Shown here in pieces: positions 44,216 to 54,595 of a DNA stretch of 64,000 nucleotides; position 1 is the first letter of the stretch; each line of letters starts with the position of its first letter. Under the pieces are notes generated by a model. That model was not told the DNA's origin. It worked only from the letters and a program-made list of their open reading frames with translations, and searched no databases. Source of the DNA: Diphasiastrum complanatum (taxonomy: Eukaryota; Streptophyta; Lycopodiopsida; Lycopodiales; Lycopodiaceae); contig CM055108.1 of NCBI GenBank assembly GCA_029204225.1, positions 7,973,101-8,037,100 on the forward strand, read 5' to 3'. The translations under genes were made by a program, and so were the position numbers.

Positions 44216-44697
44216 ACAAGTCAGTTCCAACGACGATATCTAATTCGATCAGGAGCTCTTCTCAGCCAGATTTAATCATGTTGACTGGTTGGAGAGCTCC
44301 ATTCCTCAAAGATACGTACGTCTATGAAATGCTTGATCAATCACCAAAGCAAATTCAAAATGATGATTCTTTCGACGCAAGACTTCGTAGAAGACAATAC
44401 CTGCATGCTGAAACTACAAAATCAAAAAACAAAAAAATTAATCCACATCTACATTCCACAAAACAAGAAAGTAAGCAAGAAATCTAATTAATCCACAATC
44501 ACAAGAAGAAATCAGAACATGTTCATAGGAATTTCACTCAAGAAGAGAGCCATGAACAAGGAGCTTCTGAATTTTCAAGAACTCGTGGAAGATCTTCTTT
44601 ATTCAATCCAAGACTAAGCTAATCAATGGTATGAAAAGACTATTCATCTTTCATTTTTTACCATATTGGAATAACCCTTTTGATCAATCACTTGCTT
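44216..44697 (+). other. unassigned open frame and spacer
   Basis: A frame to 44487 reads DLIMLTGWRAPFLKDTYVYE and RLRRRQYLHAET and has no motif that I know. It may be an upstream exon of the CACTA relic. Confidence 0.25.
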
Positions 44698-45148
44698 GAT
44701 CCTATGCAAATATTTAAACATGTGGGTAAATCAATATGGAAACACTTGGTGGGTGACAAAGATAGTATTTCTGCTGGACATGATCTACAAGAATCAAAAA
44801 CAAAAAAAAGAGTATTGGCCAACATTGTGTACTATTAAAAATACCTATACTATTCCAAGAGCCCCTTGGATTCTTACGAAAGAAGAGTATAAGTATGTAT
44901 GGTCAGTCATTTGCGAGATGAGAACACCAACTGATTTTGTTCATTCACTACAAACATCATTCATAGTTGAAGGAAAACTCCATGGTCTAAAATCTCATAA
45001 TTGGTTGAAGATGGTCGAGTACATATCTCCAATGTGCATTCATGGCTGTCTAACTGATCAACTTCGTGATGCCATTTACAAATTAGCATTCGTTGTTAGG
45101 TACAAGTTGCAATGTTATACACGTTTGTGTGTTTGCAAAGATGAATGA
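44698..45148 (+). pseudogene. CACTA (En/Spm) transposase relic with DUF4218-like region
   Basis: The first frame reads DPMQIFKHVGKSIWKHLVG and DSISAGHDLQESKTKK. This corresponds to the CACTA TNP2 stretch around the MH.I.KNV..S..G..L and D..K...AR.DL motifs. A frameshift in an A-rich run near 44800 leads to the second frame, with IPRAPWILTKEEYKYVWSV, MRTPTDFVHSL, GLKSHNWLKMVEYISPM and LRDAIYKLAF. The GLKSHD-type motif and P..LTKEE start are hallmarks of DUF4218. The upstream catalytic part is missing. This is a fragment of a dead element. Confidence 0.75.
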
Positions 45149-45472
45149 ATAATCGAACATTGTGGCAAAGTGTATTATTATCTTTCATATAATTTTCACA
45201 AATGTTACCACAAAGAAGATGCTTTTTAATTATAATATATAAATAATCAACATTTTACATTTTCCAATTGTTCTCTTGATTAATTCACACAACTATTAAT
45301 ATTGATAAGTTTTTTTAATTCTAAGTGATTGCGAGATGCATTTGAAATGAAACTATAGAAATGCAACATCGTAGAAAGATGTAATAATTTTAATTTGAAA
45401 ACAATATAGATTGACCACAATGTATCATTTTATGACAAAATTATTTGTGATATGTACTTACTTTATTCATCA
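45149..45472. other. AT-rich spacer
   Basis: No coding frame or repeat recognised. Confidence 0.4.
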
Positions 45473-45640
45473 ATACAAGATTCAAATTCATCATCCAATA
45501 CATCTTACAACTCATCTCCACTAAGATGATTTTCATCATCACTATCAAAATCAAAACCTCTCTCAATATTGTCCTCATGCAAAGAATCATTGTTGTCCTC
45601 TTCATCATCTGAGTCATCAAAATGGCATAAAAATCAATTC
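45473..45640 (-). pseudogene. acidic C-terminal coding relic, minus strand
   Basis: The minus strand reads CHFDDSDDEEDNNDSLHED, ERGFDFDSDDENHLSGDEL, a stop, DVLDDEFESCIDE and TAA at 45473-45475. Strongly acidic Asp/Glu/Ser tails of this sort occur in transposon-encoded DNA-binding proteins and other nuclear proteins. It converges on the CACTA transposase relic, so it may be the second CACTA gene. That is an inference. Confidence 0.4.
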
Positions 45641-45739
45641 TCGGGTTTTGAAGATCTATAAATGTAGCCAAAAAATTTAAATCCAATATAACATCTATTT
45701 TTTCAAGCCCTTTAAAATTCATATTTTTAAGCTTAGAAT

Positions 45740-46100
45740 GAGTGAAAAGGGGGCCCAATATTTTCTTGGGCCCCCATTTTGCAAAAGAATTTGTAAAAAA
45801 AGGGGGGGAGGGGGATGGGAGTACATTGCCCCCCCCCCCTCCCCCCTCCCCCTCTCTCTACCTCTCTCTCCCTCGGGGCCAGCTGGCCCGTCGTACCCCA
45901 CCCACCCCTTCGGGCCGCTGGCCCTAGATGATCCGCGTGGCCTAGAGGGCCACACCTAACCCCCCCCCCCCCCCCCCGCTGTCCTGTCAAAGAGGGAGGG
46001 GGGTGACCTGGGAGTGCGCGCTCATCGCGCTCCCACTTGGCTCAGCGGCCCCAAGTGGGCAGGAGCAGCGGGGGGGGGGGGGGGAGGGGGGTTAGGCTAA
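45740..46100. other. GC-rich island with long G and C runs
   Basis: About 360 bases of strongly GC-rich DNA inside AT-rich surroundings. It has C runs at 45828-45837 and 45961-45977, G runs near 46068-46090, and blocks such as gggccagctggcccg and ggcctagagggccac. Open frames in it are low-complexity artefacts. Confidence 0.85.
45749..45775. other. perfect inverted repeat at left edge of GC island
   Basis: GGGGGCCCAA and TTGGGCCCCC flank a 7-base loop (tattttc). The 10-base arms are perfect. Confidence 0.85.
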
Positions 46101-46480
46101 GCCAATCACATTAAGAGGAGGAAAAGAAGGGGTCCAATCATGTTTCACTCCCCTTTGCCTCAATTTGCTACTTGTATGAGTGATAGATCAATTCTATGTA
46201 AGTTTTTTGGAGTTAATGAGAGTTTCTACATTTTGAGCTATTTTGGCTTTCTCTCTCTACCCGAGGATTGGTGCTTGGTTTCTCTCCCTATCTAAGAGCA
46301 AGGCTGTTTTGTACTTAGTTTTTTCATCTACAAGTCTCCACATGTGTGAATGTACTTTGGTGTTTGATATACATAATGCTCTTGCCCTAGATTTGTGAGA
46401 TAGATCTTGGATTTCAATCTATGCTTGATCTTTGTGCAATCACCACATCTAAGGAGATCATAAACACAACTTGGGGCACT
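46101..46480. other. no recognised feature
   Basis: Non-coding sequence with an LTR-like feel (gttaatgagagtttctac, ccacatgtgtgaatg) but no clear boundary. Confidence 0.3.
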
Positions 46481-46675
46481 CCCACACATGTGAAATTCAA
46501 CAAAACTAAGAAAGAAAAACCTAGTCCACCCTTAGTATGGAATAAAAAATTGGATGAGAGTTTTCAAACTGTCAAAAAGATGATTGTTTTAGCTCTTTTT
46601 TTGAAGACTACAAATATTGCTAAACCTTTTGTCATTAACGCTTTTTCTTGGGAGAAGAAGCCATGTGCTTTTTGA
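46481..46675 (+). pseudogene. possible Ty3/Gypsy RT-RNase H junction fragment
   Basis: The text PPLVWNKKLDESFQTVKKMI, LALFLKTTNIAKPFVINAFSW matches the form F.W...C..AF..LK..L...PVL..PD..KPF.v.tDAS found at the Gypsy connection domain and start of RNase H. The RNase H Asp is replaced (NAFSW). The fragment is short and isolated. Confidence 0.45.
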
Positions 46676-46676
46676 G

Positions 46677-46800
46677 AAATGAAGCACATCCTATTTCAAA
46701 ATGAAAAGGAAAAAAATCTTTAGATTTAAGGTTATTGCTTTGTTTTTGTTAAGATTCTAAATTTTAGTATTTCATTAGGCTTGCAAAGGGAGTTGTGGGC
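46677..46800 (+). repeat. direct repeat, copy 1
   Basis: The sequence atcctatttcaaaatgaaaa..ttgctttg..tttgttaagattctaaattt..cttgcaaagggagtt is repeated at 48267-48390, about 1.6 kb downstream in the same orientation. Confidence 0.8.
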
Positions 46801-47956
46801 AAAATTGGCTTTTGATTTTGATTTTGGGCTTAGTAAGTACAATTATGTTTGACCTAAGGGTCAACCTTCATATTGACCTACTAATTATAGATGTTAACTT
46901 TAGCTCAAATAAGCTTAACCCATGTTTTGTAAGTATGAGTCGAGTGTCACATAGGAATGATCATTAATTCAATAAATCTTTATCAAGTAACTAATGATGT
47001 AAAAAACGAGGCCTTTTTGAGTTTAGCAGGGCTCTAATGCAAGATGTAAAATTGTTGTGGTTATTCAACATCACAATTTCTTTTGCTTCCAAAACATGTC
47101 ACTTGTTAGCCAATATTTTTACCACTAAATTTTGGCTAATTGACACTTTCTTTCAAAAGATAGTCAATGGTACAATTTAGTCAACTCTCATTTGGCAAAA
47201 ACAACCTACGTTAAAGGGTGTCATCCATCCTTTCATGATCTATTAATGTGAATGATTTAGAATCTTTCAATCTCTTAATTAGCATGGAAATAGTTGAAAG
47301 TCTGGCATATGAAATACAGAAAACACAACAACAAAACATACAAATTTGACTTTGGATTTCGATAGGTTTTAAACACTCAACAAACTATCAATTAAAAGGA
47401 AAAATTAAAAAGTAACCATTTGTTTAAAATGTAACTTCAAATAGTTCAATTTTGAGCAAGTCCAAACTTTGAAGTTTTCATTATTAACATACGACAATGG
47501 TATCGAATCTTTTTTCCTTAGCACTAGGTATAGAATAAAATTATACCACTACAATTGAAGACTCCAGTTAACATTCTCTTTGAAAGATTGTTGTGGCCTA
47601 GTGAGTCAACAATATTCTCTTTGAAAATTCAACCCATTTGTTTACCTTAGAAAGTGATATGTACTCAATTGCATTGTTTGGCTTTATGTCAAAGCTTTGG
47701 TGATATACTCACTCATTATCCATACATTTCTATGATGACACATGTTGATAATACCAACTAGAATCCAAGGCCATCATATAAGAGTGATAGTTAAATATAG
47801 AAGTCATAGATTGAAAACTAAAATATGAGATTGGTGTCGATAGCTCACCTCCATCGCTATATTTGTGTGTTTGTTTTATAGGTGTCAAATTTAAGAAATA
47901 GCTTTGTACAAAAGAGTTGGAGTATAGCTGGCTATGTACATATAACTTGTTTGTCC

Positions 47957-47960
<4 letters not shown>
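46801..47960. other. no recognised gene
   Basis: AT-rich sequence between the two direct repeat copies. No coding unit or element end is recognisable. Confidence 0.4.

Positions 47961-48013
<53 letters not shown>
47961..48013. repeat. (CT)n microsatellite
   Basis: About 53 bases of pure CT dinucleotides. Confidence 0.95.
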
Positions 48014-48016
<3 letters not shown>

Positions 48017-48266
48017 GCTAGAGATTTTAACAATCTTGTGTTAATATCGATGAAAACCATATGAGAAAACAAAAGCAAGAGACCACTCAAAGCCTACATT
48101 GATAGCTCGCATAGTGGCCCCAAGTAGGGCCCGTGGCCCCTTCCATTAGGCCTCAAGTAAAATACCCCCTTATACACTTTCTTAAGTTGATTCAATATCA
48201 TTTGTTTTAAGCAAAGCCCTCACCTATCAATTAGCAACTATGAAGAGGCTATCTGAATATTTTTTC

Positions 48267-48390
48267 AAAGCATGTCCCATTTCAAATGAAAATTGGGGGA
48301 AACAAATCATTAGAATTAAGGTTTTTGCTTTGTATTTGTTAAGATTCTAAATTTTTGTATGTCATTAGTCTTGCAAAGGGAGTTATGGGC
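48267..48390 (+). repeat. direct repeat, copy 2
   Basis: Second copy of the block at 46677-46800. It ends next to the probable start of the Copia E LTR. Confidence 0.8.
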
Positions 48391-49086
48391 GTAACTATGA
48401 AAAATTGCCTACATTGGCAAATCTAGCCATGTAAAATATTGTACATTTTGTCAATACTTTTTGTTAGTCACTTGAATGGCCAAAGTGCCACTTGTAAATC
48501 TACACCTAAGGTAGGTTACCACGAGTCAAGAGGAGTGGTTGTGTCCATTTGTTAGTGAGTCCTACTTTGTAGGATCTAGACCATGATTTATGATGAGATT
48601 TGTACCTACCATGCACCTACCAAGCATGACTCTTGGATCTAGGCTAGGGTTTTCACATTAGGGCAAGAAAGTTAAGTCTACTTCCTTATTACATGCTGGA
48701 TTTTCACCTAACTTGGCAAAGGAAGTGTCTTTTACTATGTATTCTCATTCTCCATAGTGAGGAGATAGAAACTTTTTGGAGCCTCAAGGAGAAACTCGAG
48801 TTTTCTCTCTATGTATTGTGATTGCTATTGATTACAATGAAACCCAGCTTTGGCACACTTAAAACTCTCTCTACAGGCCGTACTACAGCCTGATCTTCAC
48901 GCATGGAAACTCAGATTATAGTTTATGATCAAGTTTATGATTGTCTCTACTTGTTTTTTATCAAGCTGCTAAACTAGATCTTGTTTTCTAATGACTACTA
49001 TCTGATATATTGTTTAACAAGCACACAATCAACCTTGTAGATCATTCAAAGATTCATTTATGGTCCTTAGTACTGTACTTTTTACA
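48391..49086 (+). repeat. Copia E 5' LTR (left boundary uncertain)
   Basis: The right end is fixed by ttttaca just before the primer site. The left end is inferred from the end of the direct repeat near 48390. No second LTR is in the window for comparison. Confidence 0.5.
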
Positions 49087-49099
49087 TGGTATCAAAGCC
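49087..49099 (+). promoter_or_regulatory. primer-binding site of Copia E
   Basis: TGGTATCAAAGCC follows the LTR end directly. It differs by one G-to-A from the initiator tRNA-Met complement TGGTATCAGAGCC. Confidence 0.8.
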
Positions 49100-49760
49100 A
49101 AGTACAAGGCTATTGATCAATGTTTGAAACTAATCCAATTTAGCAGGTTTTTGGTGCAAAAAGCTAGTATTGGTGCGGGCTGGTATCTTGGAATTGGTGA
49201 GGGAATTTGATCCCAAACTTTTTGTGGATCAAAAACCATACTGTTCACACGTGTGGGCAACTCTGAACCAACATTTAAAATCCCACATTCATTGGATCAC
49301 TGTAATTTCATCCGGTGTCAGTTTGATGTGATTTTTGGTGCAAATCCTAGAATAAGCTACCAAGATCACTTGCCATTAATTAGTTTTGAATTTGTTTCAT
49401 GATAACTAATTAATCTAGGCTGATTTCAAACCTTCTTAAAGTGGAAACCAGGTCTAGAAAGTAAAAAGTGAAAGAGAGATGTAGAGTCATTCTATTGTCC
49501 AGAAATAGCCAAGATTGGCAAGATTTGCTTAAGAATAGTTTTCACTTCACCTTATCTTCATTCCAGCTTTGTGAGGGAGTGATAGAACTGTGATTACAAG
49601 TCCATCTGTTGGATTAGAAGTCAACATTTGAGTGAAACACTGCAAGTTAGAAACCTTTGTGAGTTTCAAGTTCAAACAAATCTATATCTTGTGTGTAGAA
49701 TTTGACTAGTAAGATGGGATTTGCTGGAGCAAACCAATTATGCTGGAGCATAATTGATAG

Positions 49761-49799
49761 AATTTAACCTTTCACTAGAAGCTAGTGAAAGGTTAAATT
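49761..49799. other. perfect 18-base inverted repeat at gag start
   Basis: AATTTAACCTTTCACTAG and its exact reverse complement flank the 3-base loop aag. The right arm merges into the gag reading frame. Confidence 0.9.
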
Positions 49800-49800
49800 T

Positions 49801-50440
49801 TAACAATTATGCCATTTGGAAAGTGAGGATGGAGTCACTCATGGTGCTCTAGGTTCTTTATGAGTTTCTTATTGATGATGAAGATGAACCTTTAGGTGCA
49901 CAGGAGTTAGCTAAATACAAGAGAAGATCTAGGCTTGCACTTCACTGTGTGAAGATGAATGGAAGCAATGATTTGTTGAGAGAAGTATCAGCTTATACTA
50001 GTGCTAAAGAGGCTTGGGAATCTTTAAGATCAATCTATGAGTCTAGTAACACTTCGAGGGTACTCATGCTTAGGAATCAGATTCTGCAAAGCATGAAGAT
50101 GAGTGATGAGAGTGCACAGGTTTATGTGCTCAAAATCAAGTCTCTCAGTAGGGAGTTAGCTTCCATTGGAGAGAAGATTCAAGATAGTGAGCTTGTTCAG
50201 ATTGTCCTTAATGGTCTAGGGAGTGACTTTTCAAATTTGGTCCAAAGCTTTGCAATCCAAAATACTTTGCCCACTATAGAAAAGCTTGACAGTGTCTTAG
50301 TGGCTGAAGAGTGTAGGATGATGCATACCAATGCAAAAATGAATGCTATTTCTCTGCAGGATGGTGATGAGAAAGCTAATTTCTCATTCAAAAACAAGAA
50401 GAAGACCAATGGCAAGAAAAAAGCACTTCAACGAGACTAA
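49801..50440 (+). pseudogene. Copia E gag
   Basis: The text begins NNYAIWKVRMESLMVL with a TAG near 49849. It continues RLALHCVKMNGSNDLLREV, SAKEAWESLRSIYES, LRNQILQSMKMS, LVQIVLNGLGSDFSNL and LDSVLVAEECRMM, the UBN2-type capsid domain. It stops at 50438-50440, after which the next frame supplies the zinc knuckle. The N-terminus overlaps the palindrome. Confidence 0.9.
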
Positions 50441-50448
50441 GGAGGAGG

Positions 50449-52314
50449 ATGAGGCCTTCAAGCTCAAAGGGCAAGATCAAAGACAAGTCCAAGTACAAAT
50501 GTTTTTTCTATAGAAAGAAAGGACATTTTGCATCAAAATGTCTCAAGAAGAAGAAGGCACAAGAGAGCAAACAAAGCAACATTGCACATCAAGAGAAGAA
50601 GAATGAAGAAGAGTCATCCTTGATGGTTTCCAACAAACCACCATCATCCAAGAGCAACACCAATGATTCTTGGTGGATTGATAGTAGGGCTAGTTCCCAC
50701 ATGACATATCAAAAGGACATTTTCTCCACTTTACTTTCTTATAATGATTTACATAGATCAATCTATACTGCAAGTAGTCAAGAATGTAAGATAAGTCGAA
50801 TAGGAACCATTCCATTGTATGTTGGATCATCCAAAAGGATGAATCTTGAGAATGTTCTTTATGTTCCTAAGTTAACCAATAATTTGCTTAGTGTTGGACA
50901 ATTAATGGATAATGGCCTTGTTGTACAATTCAAGCATGGATTTTGTTCCATTCTTAGAAATGATGAATGTATAGCCAAAGGCTTTAAGCAAGGTAGATTG
51001 TTTAATCTTGATGCTAATATTGCAGTGGAGAGTGTTAACTTGGCAAAAGTGGAGTTATCAAAGGTGGAACTATGGCACAAAAGGTTGGACAACCCCAAAT
51101 TCAAAGCCATGGAATCTATGGTTGCAAAAGAGCTTGCAGTTGGACTCCCCAAGCATTTTTCAAAGTGTGGGAAGAGATGTGAAGCATGCAGCCTCTCAAA
51201 GGCTCACAAACTACCCTTCTCAAGATCTACATCAAGATCAAGCTCTCCGCTTGAACTCATCCATTCGAATGTTCATAGATTTTCACATGAGTCTAATGGT
51301 GGTGCCAAGTATTATGTAATCTTTATTGATGACTATTCTAGATATTGTTGGATGTACCTCTTGTCTAGCAAATCTATGGTGTCTGATTCTTTTGTAAAGT
51401 TCAAGACTTTGGTAGAAAATCAACTTAGTACCAAGATTAAGGTATTAAGGAGTGATAATGGAGGTGAATATATCTACAATAAGTTGATTGACTTTTGTAG
51501 TTTTAATGGCATAAAGAGAGAGTTGTCATGTCCATACAACCCTCAACAAAATGGAGTGAGTGAGAGAAGAATTAGATCTCTTTGTGAGTGTTCTAAGGCC
51601 TTAAGGCTAGATGCTTCTCTATACAAACCATTTTGGGGTGAAGCAATAACTTGTGCTAATTTTTTGTGCAATAGATTGCCAAACCAAACCATTGGAGGAA
51701 CCACACCATTTGAAGCTCTATTTGGAGAGAAGCCCAATCTCAAGAATCTCAAAGTTTTTGGATCCACTTGTTATGTACACCAATCCTTGGATAAGAGGAA
51801 GAAGGATGATGCAACATCCATCAAAGGCATCTTTGTGGTATATGGTGAGAATAGCAAAGGATATAGAGTCTTCAATACCATCACTAGCAAGGTGATAGTG
51901 AGTAGGGATGTTATTTTTTATGAAGGACATGCTTGTGATTTGGATGATAATGCTACTAATCATCTTGATGTCAAGGATCATGCTAGGATGGAGGAGGAGC
52001 TTCCAAGTGAAGAAGAACTTGAGGATCCACCTGAAGATGCAAGAACTCCAAGAACTCCAAGAAGATCTACAAGGGCAAGGATCAAGCCATTGAGGCTCAC
52101 CTATGATGGTCAAGGTGATCAAAGGGAGGGCTCATCATCTTTCACATCTTACATCTTTCTTACTTCAATGTTAGATGAGCCAACATGCTATGAAGATGCT
52201 TGTAAATCTAAAAGTTGGATGGATGTTATGCAAGTAGAGTATGATGCTCTTATTGAAAATCATACTTGGGATCTTGTGGATCTTCCTCAAGGGAAGAAAC
52301 CTCTTGATTGCTAG
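50449..52314 (+). pseudogene. Copia E pol: zinc knuckle, protease, integrase, RT start (621 codons open)
   Basis: In order: zinc knuckle CFFYRKKGHFASKC at about 50497-50538 (second Cys is Tyr), protease WWIDSRASSHMT (active-site Gly is Arg) with VLYVPKLTNNLLSVGQL, and pre-integrase WHKRL...CEACSLSKAH. The integrase core has LIHSNVHRFSH (first catalytic Asp is Asn), RSDNGGEY and QQNGVSERR, followed by the C-end FGSTCYVHQ, KGYRVFN and SRDVIFYEG. An acidic linker and the RT start QVEYDALIENHTWDLVDLP follow. The frame is uncut but three catalytic or metal sites are lost, each by a G-to-A change. The first Met is not a native start; Copia gag-pol is one polyprotein. Confidence 0.92.
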
Positions 52315-53283
52315 GTCCGGAACCATGTTGGTTTATAGGGCTTTTAGCAACTGGCATGCTTGCGGTTCTTTCCGCTTCTGATTCGTTGCTCAGTTGCAGT
52401 GCGACTTGAACATCTTTGTTTGAGTGTTCGTCTTCTGCTCCCTCTGTTGTGGTTGACAGGTCATTGTATTGTCTTCCTAGGTCTTTATAGTTGGCTGAAT
52501 CATTGTTGGCCATTGTTCTGGTCTCATTGAACTTGACGTCTCTGTTTGTCTTTACTTGGTTTGTCTCTGGCATATAGATCCTATAGTATGATGAATGATT
52601 GTCATATTCTACATGGTATCCCTGTTTTACTTTCTCATCAAGCTTCTTTCGAAGCTTGTCAGAATTATGTGCATATGCTGCATAGCCAAAGATTCAAATA
52701 TGAGTCAGATTGGATTTTCTGCCACACCATAGTTTGTGTGGTGTCATGTGAGGAACATTTGATTTGTCTATCCTGTTCTGGGCGTAGGTAGCTATAGCTA
52801 CTACTTTAGCCCATAGTACTCTGGGTGCCTTTGAATGGGCCATCATGCACCTTGCGGCTTCCATGAGGGTCCTGTTCTTTCTCTCAGTGACACCATCGTG
52901 TTGTGGTGTGTCGGATGCAGTCCTTCTGTGAAGTATTCCACGTTCACTGCAAATATTAGCAAAGCGATTTGAGGTGTACTCTCCACCATGATCTGTTATG
53001 ATCCACTGCACTTTGCTTCCTGTCTTTCTGCCCAGTTCATGTATTTTGTGAACTTGTCAAGTGTTTTCGACTTGTTGTGAATGAAGTAGACTCTGGCGAA
53101 CTTACTGTAGTTGTCAATGAAGGTGATGTAGTACTTCAAACCTCCTACTTAGATCACATCGAAAGGTCCGCAGTTGTCCAAATGTACCAATTTCAGAATC
53201 TTTGTCATTCTATAGGAGTCTTTGGTGAAAAGAGTACCTCAAATCTTACCTTTCATGCATGCATCACAGGTTATCAATTTTTT
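52315..53283 (-). pseudogene. Copia D-family integrase, inverted
   Basis: From 53280 downward the minus strand reads CDACMKGKI, KLVHLDNCGPFDV (first catalytic Asp), GGLKYYITFIDNYSKFARVYF, WIITDHGGEYTS (second Asp), QHDGVTERKNRTL (Glu), YAAYAHNSDKLRKKL, YRIYMPETNQVKTNRDVKF and the linker YNDLSTTTEGAEDEHS. Stops and a frameshift occur near 53160, 53030 and 52690. The linker matches the text at 56345-56420 of the adjoining plus-strand D element, so it is the same family. It covers the integrase part that the plus-strand D element lacks. Confidence 0.87.
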
Positions 53284-54536
53284 TGAAGAAACTAAGAGTT
53301 TCTGTCTTTTTCAAAGCCTTAGCATTTTTTCTTAGTTTTTTTTATGCTATTTTTAGCGACTATGCATTTTGAACTATGTTTTGCACAGTCTGCATTTTTG
53401 AACTGTTCATAGTTCACAGTTTTGGGTCATGAAAAAAATTCATCCCTAGGCCTAAAATACTTGGAAAATAACTCTGACAGCTTTTCCCGACACGATCGCA
53501 TTTTTCTCATTTTTGCAAAAATGGCGACACTCTCTCCAATGTCTTAGAAAAATTTTCTGAGGCAACCTTCACATTTTTCGCCCTTCGAAAAAAAGGTGAC
53601 ACAGTCTCTAAATGTCTTAAAAATGTTTTTAGACCTACCTTTGGGTTTTTTGCATTTTTCGAACAAAAACGAAGGTGCCCTTAAAAAGACGACACTGCCC
53701 TTAAAATCGCGAAAGTGTCCTTTGGCAAAAGACGAAGCCCTACAGCGTGACAGCACTATCCAACGAACAGAAGGCAGCTAATGCACGAACAACAGAAGAA
53801 GGTCAGACAACACAACATGACACGAAATTATTTGCGACACAAAACTCTTCGCGCTCCAAAGGACTAGGTACCATGCAATACAACTTCTTGATCTGATATG
53901 ATGACATCAACGGAAGAGCGTTAGGACGTGTCTAATCCGCCGCTCTTGTAATCTGAAATTAGTTGTAGATCGTTTAATCTCTCTAATCAGAAATGTTACT
54001 CTGAATATATGTATTGCTAGATAGTCAAGAAGACAGTCACGGACACAAAGTGAGTTTATAGATTAGCAGTAGCTAGTCATTTTTATTCTTGAGAGAGAAC
54101 ATCTCCCTCTCACCAATGCGCTGATCTGGGAAACAGACAGCACTCAAGGAATATATCATGAATTCAGTTTTGATAATAGAAGATATTTTTTTAATGCTCA
54201 ATTCTATGATGTGTATCATCTGAAATATTAGAATGTATGTTATCAATAGATAAATTTCTGTTGTTGTTTTACTCAACATTATCTGTTGTTTACAGTCTAA
54301 TTTTTACAACAGATTGTCAAAAGATCTGGGGCTTGGAAGACAATTAGACCGTAGTCAGTAGTAGTAGCTACTCCTGCCAAGTCGGCTCTATCCAGACTTC
54401 ATCGTGTTTCGTTTCGTTTCATTTTGCTTCGCTTCGAGCTGTTTCTTCCTCCCATCAGTGGTGACAGAGCTCGATTCACTTCGTTTCGTTTCATTTTGTT
54501 CCAATTCCTTTTGATTCGCTTCGCGATTACTTCGCA
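53284..54536 (+). repeat. Copia D 5' LTR
   Basis: Starts TGAAGAAACTAAGAG and matches the 3' LTR from its first base to gcgctgat near 54125. The unique remainder includes repeated tcgtttcRttt motifs. The right end is either near 54454 or 54536, since a primer-site-like sequence follows both points. Confidence 0.85.
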
Positions 54537-54540
54537 TCAG

Positions 54541-54558
54541 TGGTATCAGAGCCATGAC
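54541..54558 (+). promoter_or_regulatory. primer-binding site of Copia D
   Basis: TGGTATCAGAGCCATGAC matches the complement of the plant initiator tRNA-Met 3' end. A diverged copy, TGGTGACAGAGC, lies at 54459-54470, and both are preceded by catcag. Confidence 0.85.
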
Positions 54559-54595
54559 TTTCGATTATCAGAGCCCTGCCTGATTCCTTTAGGCT

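Larger units (their letters stand above)
48391..52314 (+). mobile_element. Copia element E, 3'-truncated
   Basis: LTR-like leader, an initiator-Met primer site, gag and then a long pol frame stand in order. The element is cut at 52314 in the RT N-terminus (GKKPLDC), where an inverted Copia D piece starts. It is the least decayed coding unit of the window. Confidence 0.85.

Noticed and set aside
44696-45148. First codons of the 44696 frame as a separate gene
   Set aside because: The first part is out of frame with the CACTA text; the adjacent frame carries the family motifs there.
45719-45990. Overlapping Gly/Pro/Arg-rich frames in the GC island
   Set aside because: Open only because of G and C runs; no codon or motif support.
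51718-52122. 134-codon minus-strand frame
   Set aside because: Antisense shadow of the Copia E integrase and linker.
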